Numbered from the stretch's first letter, positions 47,424 to 58,530 are shown. The stretch is 64,000 bases of DNA from Berberis thunbergii (GCA_003290165.1 QNQO01000543.1:310001-374000), one strand, 5' to 3'. Notes: generated by a model from the letters alone, not told the origin. Numbers and translations are program-made.

Positions 47424-49767
47424 TGTCATGCCCCGAATTTTCGAAGAAAAACGAAATCCCAAAATTCACGTAAGATTATAATTATCCATTTTCCCCAAAA
47501 TTCGAGACATGAATTGTCATTCACGAAAAGTAACAGTTGGCATCTACAATAAACAATCAAATGCACAATTTACCAAACTAGAGAAAAATAAAACAATTGA
47601 TCTAAAAAGTCCATCAAAATGAAGGAAAATATATTAAATCTTGTAGAACCAATTCTAACAAGTTCAACTAATCACGGATGTATCTCTCCTAATAAATATT
47701 AAATCAAACTCCAAATTCTATTACAAAATATTATATTATTACCTACAAACCAAATGACATAAACTCTCGAACAACATGCAACTCCCAGCAATGTTCGTCG
47801 CGTACGAAACGAACTGCTTTAAGCCGCCCGAAATTACTAAATCCTGAAACAAGCTAGTCGGATACATTTCCAAAGGAATGTACCCAAGAAGCCAAAGCCC
47901 ACTTGGGTCAGCATTTAAGCTGGTGTGAAATTCGTCGTTCCCAAAAAAAAATCAATAAGAGCAAATAACATGGCATGACAAGAAAATACAGTACGACAGA
48001 ATAACAAAAAGGTAGTTCCTATAGGCTAATTACAATTCAAATAATTTAGTTCCTCAACGAGGCAATCACGTCATCCTAATAAGTAAATACGCATTTATCG
48101 ATACTTACTCTGTAGATGTGGACTATGACAAATCTGACTTGTAGAAATATTAGTGGACTTGTCATCCTGCATGAGTAGGGTTATAAACAATATAGATGTA
48201 ATTTAATAATTAAAACAGTTATCCTAGTACATTACTTGACTTGAGCATAAGCATATTATTCATTTGTAACAGATTGATCACTTAGACGATACCACATTCG
48301 CACCACCTATATGCCCAACATACATGCTCGTATGTCTCTCTCATATAAAGGAGGACTTCTCCGTTACCCATTCCCAAGTGGGGACACATCACATACAGGC
48401 ACGTATCATTGGATACTCCTAACTATATGAGTAACAAAAAGTCACTATTGGGCTATCAATGCACACGAAATCACATCACATTTTTTACGGATAAATATCA
48501 AAACATATCTTAGGTATAAAAATTCACTTCATTTTCGCAAGAGTAACCCGAATGTTATTTTAGTTTCTCTATAAAAAAATGGGTGCCCCGCCTCCGCAAG
48601 ACAACCCGCAGGTTCTTTAGTTTCTCTATAAGAGAGGGAAAATAATAAACAAAAGAGGTGTGGTAGTTCAAAGTGATATAGTTTCATATACTTCAAATTT
48701 CCTTCCCAATGACATTTTGTCATTAATAAGTAAATCTACCAATTCTCATATGGCACACCACATACTCACAATGCATCAATCATATGGACATGTCAAACAA
48801 GATATAGAATACATTCATGCTTTCCACCATCCTTGTAATTCTAAGGAAATCACCTTTACATGGCAACTGCTTCATTAAAATCAGTATCTACAAAACAACT
48901 TATATGACCACCATAACATTTAAATGAGTATCCATAAAGCATAAAGCAACATGGATGACATTGATATCCATAAAGCATAAAACAACTTAGGAACAAATGT
49001 CCACTGTAGCATTAAAATAGGTATCCTATTTTTCATTAAAATAAGCTCTTTTTTTTGTGTGCATAAAACTAGGTTTAACCATGGAAGTGGGTAGTGTTAA
49101 AGTCACTTTTCACAAAAGTCACTTTCACATTGCCGTTGCATTGCTCAAAAGCAAGTCATTTTCTTTTGTGTTAAAGTCACATTGTCTTAAAAGTCATTTT
49201 CTTTCCTATTTTAGTTGGTCGTCCTTTAGTGACAAAGGTCAAAAGTCACTTTCGCATTGCCCTTGCATTGCTTAACAACAACCCTAACTTAATAAGGATT
49301 TGTAAAATTTGGATGGAAAGTTAAATTGTCAGATTAGACATTTGACATAAAGAAATTGCATAATGAAGTAAAATCAGAAACCGCGTAACAAAGAAAAACA
49401 CGATTAGATATGTGTAAAAAAAACACGATTTCACCCCCTCTATATGTTAAATCAGAAACTGCATAACAAATAAAAGTTAATAAAGAGAACTTATATAGAC
49501 AAGGGAATATGACTCACTTTTTTACTTTTTATTTTTCTTTCTCCCTTTGTTATTTCTTTTCTTCTTTTTCCTTTTTTTTTTGTTTTGTTTTTTTGCAACT
49601 AAGAAGAACCCAAACTTCTATTTAACCAACCTAAAGACAAAACCCTACAAAGTTAAGGTTTGCACAAGGTTATAGTGACACCCCCTTATTTATTTAGTTA
49701 TTATATGACTCAACCTCAAATTTAATAAAGCCCTAAAAATTTGTATAATATGCATTAATTAGGGCCG
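47424..49767. other. Insertion inside the hAT-type element; possible LTR
   Basis: Begins TGTCATGCCCCGAATTTTCG, like the TGTCACGCCCCGA starts of some plant LTRs. TATAGTGACA at 49671-49680 could be the matching end, but no 5-bp duplication was found. No protein-coding sequence is recognisable. It includes a CT-rich stretch (49530-49600) and locally repeated AAAGTCACTTTCACATTGCC/AAAGTCACTTTCGCATTGCC (about 49110-49260). Confidence 0.4.
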
Positions 49768-49885
49768 TCCCACTCTAGATCGAAACGAGACGGGATTAGG
49801 ATGGGATTGATCAATCCCAATAAGTACCGAAAATATTACGACGAGATCAGGATCTCGGGATGGGATGCCCACCTCTAAATGGTCA

Positions 49886-50650
49886 TGCTCAATGGTTGCT
49901 AAAGGAAAAGGAAGTTTCACACTCTTACCATATGCATGCGCTCTTACAAACAACACTATGCTAGAAAAAAAATGTTTGCGATGGGCCTTCGACAATGAAT
50001 GCATGTGTTGTTGAGCAACCCAAAGGTAGATCCAAAAATGCCAATTGAATGACTTTTGAGTTATATCTTTGGTACATGCTCAATGAGCAACCCAAGAAAT
50101 GTCTATTAGAAATGTTTTAAGTGTTTGTTTTTTTCAAGTGCCTAGAAGCTAACTTCTAACTATAGCTAGAAGTTTTGAATGAACTGTTTGTTTTGCTTTT
50201 GAATGTGGTGGAGAGGGTTAAGGGTATAATTTTTTTTATTAGAACTGGTAAAACTAAAAAGGTTTTTTTTAGGTGTTGAATGGGAACCGTTCGACAGTTT
50301 TGCCCAACTGAAGAGACACGTATAGGAATGGAGAGATGGTGGATTGGAAACTTGACATTATACGGTGGTGATCAATTTGTCAAGGCTTTCAAAACTACAT
50401 GCTACATAATGAAAACTTGAAAATATATGAGAGGGAGAGATGGAGAAATTAAGAAAAACTTGAAAATTACATAGAAAGAAAACAAAGATGAATGAGATAA
50501 ACGAAATAAGTTTCTTACCGTTGAAGAGTCATTCTGAAGGTAAGTAGAACAACAATGTTTAGTAAAGAAATTAAAGGCGTGCCGTCAAAATTTAAGCCTA
50601 CTTATTTTTAAGAAGATGAGGTAACAATTGCCATTACAAAATTATTTTAA
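49886..50650. other. Non-coding stretch
   Basis: Contains TTGAGCAACCCAA repeated at about 50013 and TGAGCAACCCAAG at about 50081 (probable MITE arm paired with 46506-46720). The rest is AT-rich and unassigned. Confidence 0.5.
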
Positions 50651-50652
50651 GG

Positions 50653-51275
50653 TTTTTTTTTTTTTTTTTTGTTCAAACACGAAGAGGTTTATTAATGAAA
50701 GAAAGGGAAACAAATTACAAAGAAAAACATTCTTATATCAAGGAATGCCAAGACCCTATGAAAGTGTCAAAACCCAACTCCCTAAACAAATTACATGCCG
50801 TACCCATCATCCACAGCAATTCTCTAATCTCGATAAAGATAGAGTGCTCTGATCTGCTGAGTCCTTCAAATACCCTTATATTTCTTTCTTTCCACACGCA
50901 CCACATGAGAACGTGAGGGACCCTACGCCATAACCACTCCCCCCGACGGGAAGGATTAGCTTGAGACCACCAACTTAGCCAATCTAAAATGGAGCCTTCA
51001 AACATCAAACTCAAACCGAATTCCGCCAAGAAACTACTCCAAATGGATTTGGAAAAACTACAGTGAAACATCAAATGGTCCAGTGTCTCATCAAATTCAT
51101 TGCAAAGCACACAAAGACTCCCTGTAAGGATTCCACTTTTTCTTAACCTATCTTTAGTCAATAGCTTCTCATGCAAAACTGACCAACTAAAGAAATTAAT
51201 CCGAGGAAAAAGGTTTTTCACCCATACCAGATTATTGTGGGAAGAAATGAAGGGGTTAGAATGGGTCTCATAGAA
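50653..51275 (-). mobile_element. 5'-truncated LINE with poly(A) tail and target duplication
   Basis: The minus-strand frame (51221-50733) holds the zinc-binding domain after a LINE reverse transcriptase: FPRINFFSWSVLHEKLLTKD, then CVLCNEFDETLDHLMFHCSF and SKSIWSSF. It continues into a Trp-rich tail ending before a stop. A poly(A) tail appears as poly-T at 50653-50670. Flanks TTATTTTAAGG (left) and TAATTTTAAGG (right, about 51280) fit a target duplication. Only the last few hundred bases of the element were inserted. Confidence 0.8.
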
Positions 51276-51380
51276 ATAATTTTAAGGTTACTATAGAAAT
51301 AATTTTTGAGGTTACTATAGAAATAATTTTTCACCCATACCAGATTATTTTAAGGTTACTATAGAAATAATTTTTGAGTT
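51276..51380. repeat. Short tandem/dispersed repeats beside the LINE
   Basis: GGTTACTATAGAAATAATTT appears three times (about 51288, 51312 and 51353). TTTTTCACCCATACCAGATT from the LINE 5' end (51215-51234) recurs at about 51328. This points to local template switching or unequal exchange at the insertion site. Confidence 0.7.
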
Positions 51381-51834
51381 AGCACTCAATGCTATGTGAT
51401 CAACACCTTCATAATGCTTACTCCAATGAACTTCTTATTGGAACTAAAAACAAACATTCTAAACAAGATGTCTCAGATTTTATTAAAACTTGTTACTCTA
51501 TTCACATGTGAAAACAAACACCCTAGTATTCTCAAACCAACAAATCACACGCTATATTTCGCTCACTATCATTTTCGGTAGAGTCCACCCAACAGTTTAA
51601 TAATAGAGGTGAACAAAATACAACTAAAATGTGACGTTTGGAGGGGGGAGGGGACTCGTACCCATCGAATGGTAATTTTCCTCCTAAAGAATGAGTAGTG
51701 GAAATTTGCACATTTTTCATTATTTTCACATACTAACACTTTTCACCTCGTTTCAAAATGTTCAACCCTCTCACCCCAAATTCGGGAAGAAAGTGATCAA
51801 GAGAGTAGCCAACTGTGTGAATGTAATTGTGTAC
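51381..51834. other. Non-coding stretch
   Basis: No recognisable gene. The end includes the left target duplication AATTGTGTAC (51825-51834) of the adjacent Mutator-like element. Confidence 0.5.
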
Positions 51835-52592
51835 GAGTAATTCTAGGAAGCTTGCCTTGGTAGCTTGGAAGGCTGTCTGAACCCCCCTGGGCACATATCT
51901 GGAAGGGTGGCTGGCACGTGAACTCAAGCTCCTCCTCTCCTCGCCTCTCCTGCGCCTCCACCCTCAATCAACTAACAACCCATTCCATTATCTGTTCAAA
52001 CTTCTCAATCTCTTCTTTTTCTTCTACACTATTAAATTACTAAAACAAGATACAAAGACCAAACCCCTAATTTTATTCTTTCTTCTCTCTTGTATTCTTC
52101 AGATAGATTTTTTTTTCTTCTTCTGTTAATTCAACCCAACACAACTCATTTCTCTTTGCTTCAACTTCTATCTTGTAAACTGACACAAGATTGTTCTTCT
52201 TTCCTTCTTCTTATGTGCAAGTTCAAGTGCAATCCATGCTTCTGCTTATTTTTTTGATCAGAAATCATTGAACCCCAATGATTCTCTTGTATCAGGAATT
52301 GAAATACCCAGACACCCAAGCTTCAATTCTGTTTCTTCATCTTCTTCTTCTTCATCTGCTGATTGTCATCTTCAATCCATCATGAAAACTACTCCTCTTG
52401 CATCAACTGAACCAAAACCAATCAAGCTTCATCGGAGGTTAAGAGGTTAAGCTTGAGGGAGGAGGCGCAGGAGAGGAGAGGTTAAGAGGTGGAGGAGGAG
52501 CTTGGGTTCACGTGCCAGCCACCCACACAGGCACGTGCTCAGGAGGGTTCGCATAGCCTCCCCGTCTACCAAGGCAGGCTCCCTAATTATTC
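51835..52592. mobile_element. Candidate Pack-MULE: Mutator-like element with exact 10-bp duplications and gene-like interior
   Basis: Exact AATTGTGTAC at 51825-51834 and 52593-52602. Inverted arms of about 120-130 bp share CTTGCCTTGGTAG / CCTGCCTTGGTAG, GGGTGGCTGGCACGTGAAC, and AAGCTCCTCCTC. The interior (about 51960-52450) is CT-rich like a 5'UTR. It then has an open frame (52268-52450) reading DSLVSGIEIPRHPSFNSVSS, a Ser run, and STEPKPIKLHRRLRG. That looks like a captured first exon, though I do not recognise the parent gene. Confidence 0.85.
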
Positions 52593-52796
52593 AATTGTGT
52601 ACAGAAAACTTACGCAGCTCATATTCAATCAAGTCTCGAGTGACTTGCCTGGTGAAAAGAATTGAGATTTTAATGATTATGATCATATATACTGTGCATA
52701 ACAAAGGTTTCAGGGCATGGCGTGTCTTTTTCTCATCTGCCCACATTGGCTAAAAAGAGTGGGAAAATGCAGTCATAACAAGCTTCATTTGTCTAA

Positions 52797-53550
52797 CCTG
52801 TGGTGGCCATGGCTTCCATCCCATCAGTTTCTTCATTCTGCAACTCGCTGTTAAAAACTTTCCAGTGGCATTGCTGCCTGTCTGATTGGCGAGTTAGGTT
52901 CACCAACTACATTTTCTTGTTGACCAGGACATCATTAACATAAAAAATTCTAGATGTCGAGGAAATCAGGGAGGAAACCAGCAAGGGAAACGAGGTGGAG
53001 GGAGTGGAAACCGTTCACTTTCTTCGAGATGCATGCGTTGACTTTTCGCGCACGCATTCCAAAAGGAGTGAACGGTTTCCACTCCCTCCACCTCATTTCC
53101 CTCACTGGTTTCCTCGACAGCTAGCAAAGCTCTTCAAAACGAGTTGCTCAAAGATTAACCCTGTCAATTAATATAAGTGAATGCTAGGGCATCTTTATCA
53201 GGTAATTGGATTGTGGTTCTACTAGACATGACATTTATTGACGAAATTGCTTGGACCATTGTATGCTGGCATGAAAATGACCGCCAGGAGACAGACCATG
53301 CAATCTACTCCATAGCCTCGCAGGCCCATGGTATGAGAGGTGTTCTCTGTTGTCTCATGTGCAGTGCCATTAGTATTAGTTATGCTTCTCATGGTGAGGA
53401 AATAAGATGTGGAATGGCTGTGTTCATCAGATATATGAGTGTTGTCAAATCACATGGCACACAAAATAGACCAGCCACCTGCAGAGACTGAGCCACCGGA
53501 GCAGTTCCAAAGAGTGAGCCAACAATCATTCCTCCTACCCTTACAAGATC
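52797..53550 (-). other. Exon-like segments of an unrecognised minus-strand gene or gene relic
   Basis: The segment at about 53551-53480 is bounded by TTTTAG and CAG|GTGGCT and reads LVRVGGMIVGSLFGTAPVAQ. A second, near 52860-52797, reads NSELQNEETDGMEAMATT up to ACAG|GTTAGA. Between them lies a foldback hairpin, and further sequence near 53420-53200 has stops. Splice-like borders favour a real or former gene, but I cannot name it. Confidence 0.3.
52950..53124. mobile_element. Foldback MITE / hairpin, copy 2 (175 bp)
   Basis: Ends CTAGATGTCGAGGAAA and, reversed, CTAGCTGTCGAGGAAACCAG. The arms contain GAGGTGGAGGGAGTGGAAAC, and the loop region GCGTTGACTTTTCGCGC is the reverse of the loop in copy 1. 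The arms have a few mismatches. Confidence 0.88.
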
Positions 53551-54335
53551 CTAAAATCAAGCATTAAAAAAACATAACTCAAAAGACATCGACAATATTT
53601 GAGGCACCATATCACCAGACATATAGCACAATTAACTATTCACCCCACAGGCCATCTCCTCCCTAACCTCCAATTTAATTGATCAACAAATTCCGAGTTT
53701 CAAAGATTTTGATCTACCATGTGAAACATATGGTATCACAGTCTATTTAAAGGCGCCCAGATGCTTAAAGTTTGTAGGCCTTGCGATTTCTTATTCTAAA
53801 ATACGCAATAGATGAGAGAGAATCTTTTGCTTATAGTAGTATGACAAATTCCAAATATTTTCATCTATTAATTGTTGAATGGTGCACTGCCTCTCTTGTC
53901 TGAAACATTGATTTTGTTATAATGTGACCCCTAATTGGATATACTGCATTTCTGTCTAGTAGACATACAATTCAAAATCATATCAAGAAATTCCGATATA
54001 TCAAATATAGTTATCATGCCAACGGATCCCCCATCGATTTCATTTTTATTAACAAATTTTCATCTTGACATGTTAGCCCTGGTGCCTATAACTCATATGT
54101 TGGCCCCTGGCACTGACAGCCCCATGCCTCTTTTACCTTATGCCTATAGCATTTAATTCCACGTTTAAATCTCAGCAATTCCTTTTAAAAATGGCCTGAA
54201 ATCGGGTGAAAAGTTGTGATACAAATTTCTCTTTCCACCGCATCATATCGAGTGCAGCCACAAGCTAGGGAACCAAATATTGAAATATAAAAAGAGATGA
54301 CACGCGTCATATCATAAATTTCTAATTTTCATATT
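53551..54335. other. Non-coding stretch
   Basis: AT-rich, without recognisable coding sequence or element ends. Confidence 0.5.
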
Positions 54336-54339
54336 AGCA

Positions 54340-54780
54340 TATCCAAAAACACGCTAAATCCCAAATGATGCGTCCGAATCCGGTCTCCTTGGGATCTGAC
54401 CTGCAAAACAATGTTAGATTGCCAAAGACCGCTTTTTTGGTAGCCGAAGGTACTTCGATGCTTAAGTAAGATAATCTGTGGGAGAAGACTAAATTTGGGC
54501 AGAGTATAGTTCAATCAAACTTGCATACCTTTTGTCGAATGTTCTCTTTACCTTATATAACGTTCGTCATTAATTATCTGCGTGACTTAAGCCTGTAGGG
54601 CATGATGAGGGGAGACGTTCTTTGCAACGGTCTCCTCCTTCATTGAAGTATGTCCTTAGGCAAGTGATTCCCCCACGACTTGCCTCCTTTGTAATATCTC
54701 TCTTCTCTAAGGGAAGAAATCTGTTGGGCCTAGATTCAGGCATTTGATTATGATTTGTTATCAATTGCCCTTTTGGGCTT
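54340..54780 (-). mobile_element. LTR fragment (solo LTR, Ty3/gypsy-like)
   Basis: On the minus strand: GAGACCGTTGCAAAGAACGT, a TATA box CGTTATATAAGG (54562-54551), then about 90 bases later CTTACTTAAGCATCGAAGTA (54470-54451). TATA followed by TTACTTAAGCATCG-type sequence is a recurrent feature of plant gypsy LTRs. No internal coding region is adjacent and exact ends were not identified. Confidence 0.55.
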
Positions 54781-55362
54781 TAATGACTGAACTTGCCTTT
54801 TCGAGCTTATTGGGTCAAGACTGAATTGAAGCATTTTGCTCCTTGTGATAGATGATATTTGTCACGTGTACGGTCATGATTCGAGTCTCATTTAATGTGT
54901 CATCACCAAATGTGATTGAAAACTGATACAACAAGAAAACCAGGCACTCCAAAATTAGCAGTTCCATCTGACGAGTGGTCTCTACTGGGATTGAAGATAT
55001 TGAAGCGTCCAATACAAAAAAAAACATATAAACAAAGATCAAAAGATTGACTAGTTGTAAAGTTTAACAAGATAAAGCTAGTATCTGTTCTCTCCAGTCC
55101 CATATCGAAGCAATGAAGCTAAGATTGAAGATAATAGCACGGTTTCGGTGAGCTTATGAAGAAAGTAGTGGGATTAGCTTGTATGATATTCTTATTCTGT
55201 CAATTTGACCTGACTTGACTGAAGCGGGTTTGAGCAGGTTAAAACGGATAATGCGCAGGTCAGGTCCAGGTATACAGCTCATGTCCCAAACCAACCTATT
55301 ACGAACTTTTTGAAAGAGTAAATTGACATATTTTAAAGGAAGTCATACAAAAGGGGAATTTT
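54781..55362. other. Non-coding stretch
   Basis: No recognisable gene or element. Confidence 0.5.
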
Positions 55363-55488
55363 AATTGTCGAGGGAGGGAGTGAGAACCCTCCATCGCCCT
55401 CATGATGTGTGCAAGTGATGGAATGCACACATCGCGAGGGAGATGGAGGGTCCTCCCTCCTTCCCTCGCTGGTTTCCTCGACAGCTAG
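55363..55488. mobile_element. Foldback MITE / hairpin, copy 3 (126 bp)
   Basis: Same right end as copy 2 (GCTGGTTTCCTCGACAGCTAG). Arms GGAGGGAGTGAGAACCCTCC...CATC and GATGGAGGGTCCTCCCTCCT pair around a loop between two CACACATC/GATGTGTG blocks. It is shorter and more divergent than copies 1 and 2. Confidence 0.75.
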
Positions 55489-55862
55489 CCATGCTCCATA
55501 CAAAATATGTACTAGTTGAAAGGCAAGTGACTAAACAAAATGGCGGCGAAGAAATCATTAGTTGCTACAAGATAAAAGAGACGAATACAAAAATAAGAGT
55601 GGAACACTTGGGGGTAAATCAGTAAATCACACAAATGATAATTTTCCAATCAACTTATTAGTTGGGATAGACCCGTCTGTTTCGCACAAACTTGCCAGGT
55701 AGGGCAGGTAGATAGTCAAATTGATATCCAAAACACACATAATAGTCTAATCAACACAGCCTAAATGGATAGGACAGCGCAATAACAGATGTTCCCAAGT
55801 GTTTTAAGTATATTGTGGGTACTTACTATATCAGATAGAATCCTATTTCATAAGATATGTTT

Positions 55863-56039
55863 TTTTTTTAACATATCAACAAGGTGCGACCTACAGGTCA
55901 ACACCATAAAAAAGTAACCATGCCGCTGGCGGGTCTCGTACCTAGGACGTGAGGGATAAACCCACACAGTCCTAACCACTCGACCATAACACCATTGGCA
56001 ATGAGGATATGTTTTGCTATAAAGTATATTGGTCTCGAA
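55863..56039 (-). mobile_element. tRNA-derived SINE, copy 2, with 21-bp target duplication
   Basis: Minus strand: TATGGTCGAGTGGTTAGGAC (A-box), GGTACGAGACCC (B-box, about 45 bases later), CCGCCAGCGGCATGG, GACCTGTAGGTCGCACC, then a poly(A) tail (poly-T at 55860-55869). CCTATTTCATAAGATATGTTT is found on both sides (55842-55862 and 56040-56060), the expected target duplication of LINE-mobilised elements. Confidence 0.82.
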
Positions 56040-56117
56040 CCTATTTCATAAGATATGTTTTGCTAGACAAAATCTTCATTTGCTGACATCATTATCATTT
56101 ATTATAAATCTACTAGC

Positions 56118-56720
56118 ATGAGGATCATAAGCATTACAAAAAAGTTGATACAATATCTCTTCGGGACATGGCACTTTGAACCACAGTTCAAGACTCGGTC
56201 TCCAATTGTGTGCTCTTGGAAGAAATCTCCTACTGGTTGGTTTAAACTTAATTCTGATGGATCACTACGAGGACTCACAGGGGGTTATGGCGTTGTAATT
56301 AGGGATGATCAAGGCGACATTGTGGTTGTTTGTGCTGGTTCGATTGCAGGTCAGACAATTCTCAAGCATGAACTACAAGGAGTTGGGGCAAGTTTACAAC
56401 TAGCCAGCTCAAGATGTATTAGAAAACTAGTACTTAGCACTGACTCCTACAACAGTGCATGATTACCTGCTCCATGCTAGGCAGACTATGTGGAACCTTA
56501 TACACGTTATCAATAAGATCAGGAGAATGCTGGTAGAACTGGAAGAATTTTACTATAATACACGAGTACAGAGAAGCAAATAGAGTCGCGGATAGACTTG
56601 CTAGCCTACACCCAAGCTCGAAATACTTGGAAGTTACACCGAGTTCGTTTGCGCAAGATTTAAAAGATATTATACATGAAGATAAATCAGGAAAAGCTTA
56701 TTTACGGATGTAACTTCAAC
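56118..56720 (+). pseudogene. RNase H domain relic of a LINE
   Basis: Reads SPTGWFKLNSDGSLRGLTGG and YGVVIRDDQGD, then HELQGVGASLQLA and LVLSTDSYNSA. After a frame break it continues with EANRVADRLASLHP. This matches the plant non-LTR RNase H domain (GW.KLN.DGS, RD..G, E...AL..GL, .E.DS, REAN.VAD.LA). Frame shifts and a stop at about 56462 show it is inactive. Confidence 0.8.
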
Positions 56721-58139
56721 TTATCTTTTTTCAGGTTTGGGGATCCTAAATAATCCCTGCTCGCTTTCCAAAAAATAAAAAAGTTGATACAATGAGATAC
56801 AACTTGCAAACAATTGCTCATGGTATCTTATTCCTCTCTTAAAAGGGTTACCACTTCAATTCAGTGGCAACAGATAAATTTAGTAGCAATAAAAGCTTCA
56901 GCAGATAGATAAATAAAAGTTTACCTCTTCAGGAGTTAACAGTTTCCTACAACTCTGCTTTCAATGTAAACATCTTCTCTACAAAGTTCTGGTGACTTTG
57001 CTTTTTCAGTATCTTCTGATCATTAGCGTTCACCTGTAGCATGCACATCCATATATAAGGTAGAAAGTTACATGAACCCACCTGTAGTTTTTCCTACATA
57101 AAGATCATCCGTGCACTGATATTTCAAATTTTAAACCGTTATACTTTTCCAATATGTAACAAGACACTTCATTAAAAAGCAAAAATGTCATGTCAGACAC
57201 CTATTGAACACTTTTTCACTAACACACTTTACGTACATTTTTTTACTTAGATCATCAACATTTTCACATATCTTCCATATCTTATGAAGATTTTAATTCT
57301 TTATATATGTTAATGTTTGATATTGCCAAATTACTAAAGATGTTATTTATCATTTTTATGCTCCACCAGATCAGTCACCATTTCATTATTTAATGCATAC
57401 TACTACCTAATATGGTTGTCAAACTCCATGTAATACAAAGCGAACATGATTGAAAAGTGTATTGGCGATTCTAGAGAGAAGCCCACAAGACACACTGGCA
57501 TTTTCACAGTTTCACTTTTACAAGTGAATATCATTAAATCTCTTTTGACCAAACAATATGTTTCCCAACTCGTCTTGCAAAAGATTATAACTTGAAGAAG
57601 TAGTAGTGAACTCTTGAATACGTTAATCTCGATATAATTTAACTCAAACTGTGCTTTGTATGTCTAACACTGTAATGCCCTCAGCTACCCAGATAGAGCT
57701 TGGTCAGCAACCTATTTTGGAACAAGTTTTGTTTTGAAACTATGAGAAAACTCTTTAATGTACTTAAATGGCACTTCACAGACCTCCTGATACAACCAAC
57801 CTAAACACAAAGACAGGCCATTTATCCTAAAACTTACGTATTCTCGTGGCTTGCAATGATAAACTAAGTAAGAAAACCATCTGCATCGCCGATCAGCTCT
57901 CTATTTCAACAAGTAAAAAAAAAACTAGTTGATTTGACACACAAACAAACATATATTTCATGCGATCTTCTGAAAACAATAAAAAACAAGACAAAGAAAT
58001 GACCTTGTTGATTTCTTGACCCCAATAAATCAGTTTTGGATTGCCACACTAAAAACAATAGCTTCTTATTGTTGTATTTAAACCAGAAACTTAAGACTCT
58101 AGTTGATTCAATGGAAACAAGAAGAATAAAAACATACCT
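56721..58139. other. Mostly non-coding stretch with one exon-like segment
   Basis: On the minus strand, 57039-56950 follows a TACAG acceptor and reads VNANDQKILKKQSHQNFVEK and MFTLKAEL before a stop. It could be a last exon of an unidentified gene. The remainder shows nothing recognisable. Confidence 0.3.
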
Positions 58140-58512
58140 TGATCCATAGCGATTTCCCCTTTGATTGTGATGAGTTTGGATCTTCCGATTGATTCAAGCG
58201 TTTCCTTAGATTCTCTGTTGAGAGGATACAGAAGACAATGCCAAAGGTTATCTCTTTTCACGCACAACGCTCAATCGGGGACCAAACCATATTTATAATG
58301 CTCATAAGTCATAACCCTTCAACTTACGGGCTGTGAATTTTCAATTCTGCCCCTCATTGAATTAGAAATTACATCATTATTTACACCATGTTATTTATTA
58401 ATACCTTATAGTCCAACACCCTGTTAGATCACATATTAGATGGACTATACTTTAAGATAGCAATACACATTATATTACATATGTGTGCCCACTTTATTGG
58501 ATTTGTCCAACA
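58140..58512 (-). mobile_element. 3' LTR of the copia element (left edge uncertain)
   Basis: On the minus strand the LTR begins TGTTGGACAAATCC at 58512, directly after a purine-rich tract. It has a TATA-like CATTATAAATATGG (58298-58287) and downstream CTCTCAACAGAGAATC. The left boundary is not fixed because no 5' LTR is available for comparison. Confidence 0.65.
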
Positions 58513-58530
58513 ATCTCCCACTTGGGCCAT
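58513..58530 (-). promoter_or_regulatory. Polypurine tract of the copia element
   Basis: Minus strand GGCCCAAGTGGGAGAT immediately before the LTR start TGTTGG. This is the usual plus-strand primer position in an LTR retrotransposon. Confidence 0.65.

Larger units (their letters stand above)
46802..49877. mobile_element. hAT-type element, 3076 bp, with perfect 8-bp target duplication
   Basis: Ends TAGGGGTGGCATG and, reversed, TAGAGGTGGGCATCC. An exact AATGGTCA duplication flanks it (46794-46801 and 49878-49885). It shares sequence with the 957-bp element at 12573-13529. Its right-end sequence occurs twice: 47325-47423 (ending in GGGATG without the terminus) and 49768-49877 (complete). The two copies bracket about 2.3 kb of unrelated sequence. 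A SINE lies near its left end. Confidence 0.85.

Noticed and set aside
55931..55990. Possible tRNA gene
   Set aside because: A- and B-box motifs are present, but the region does not fold into a tRNA cloverleaf; poly(A) and target duplication indicate a SINE.
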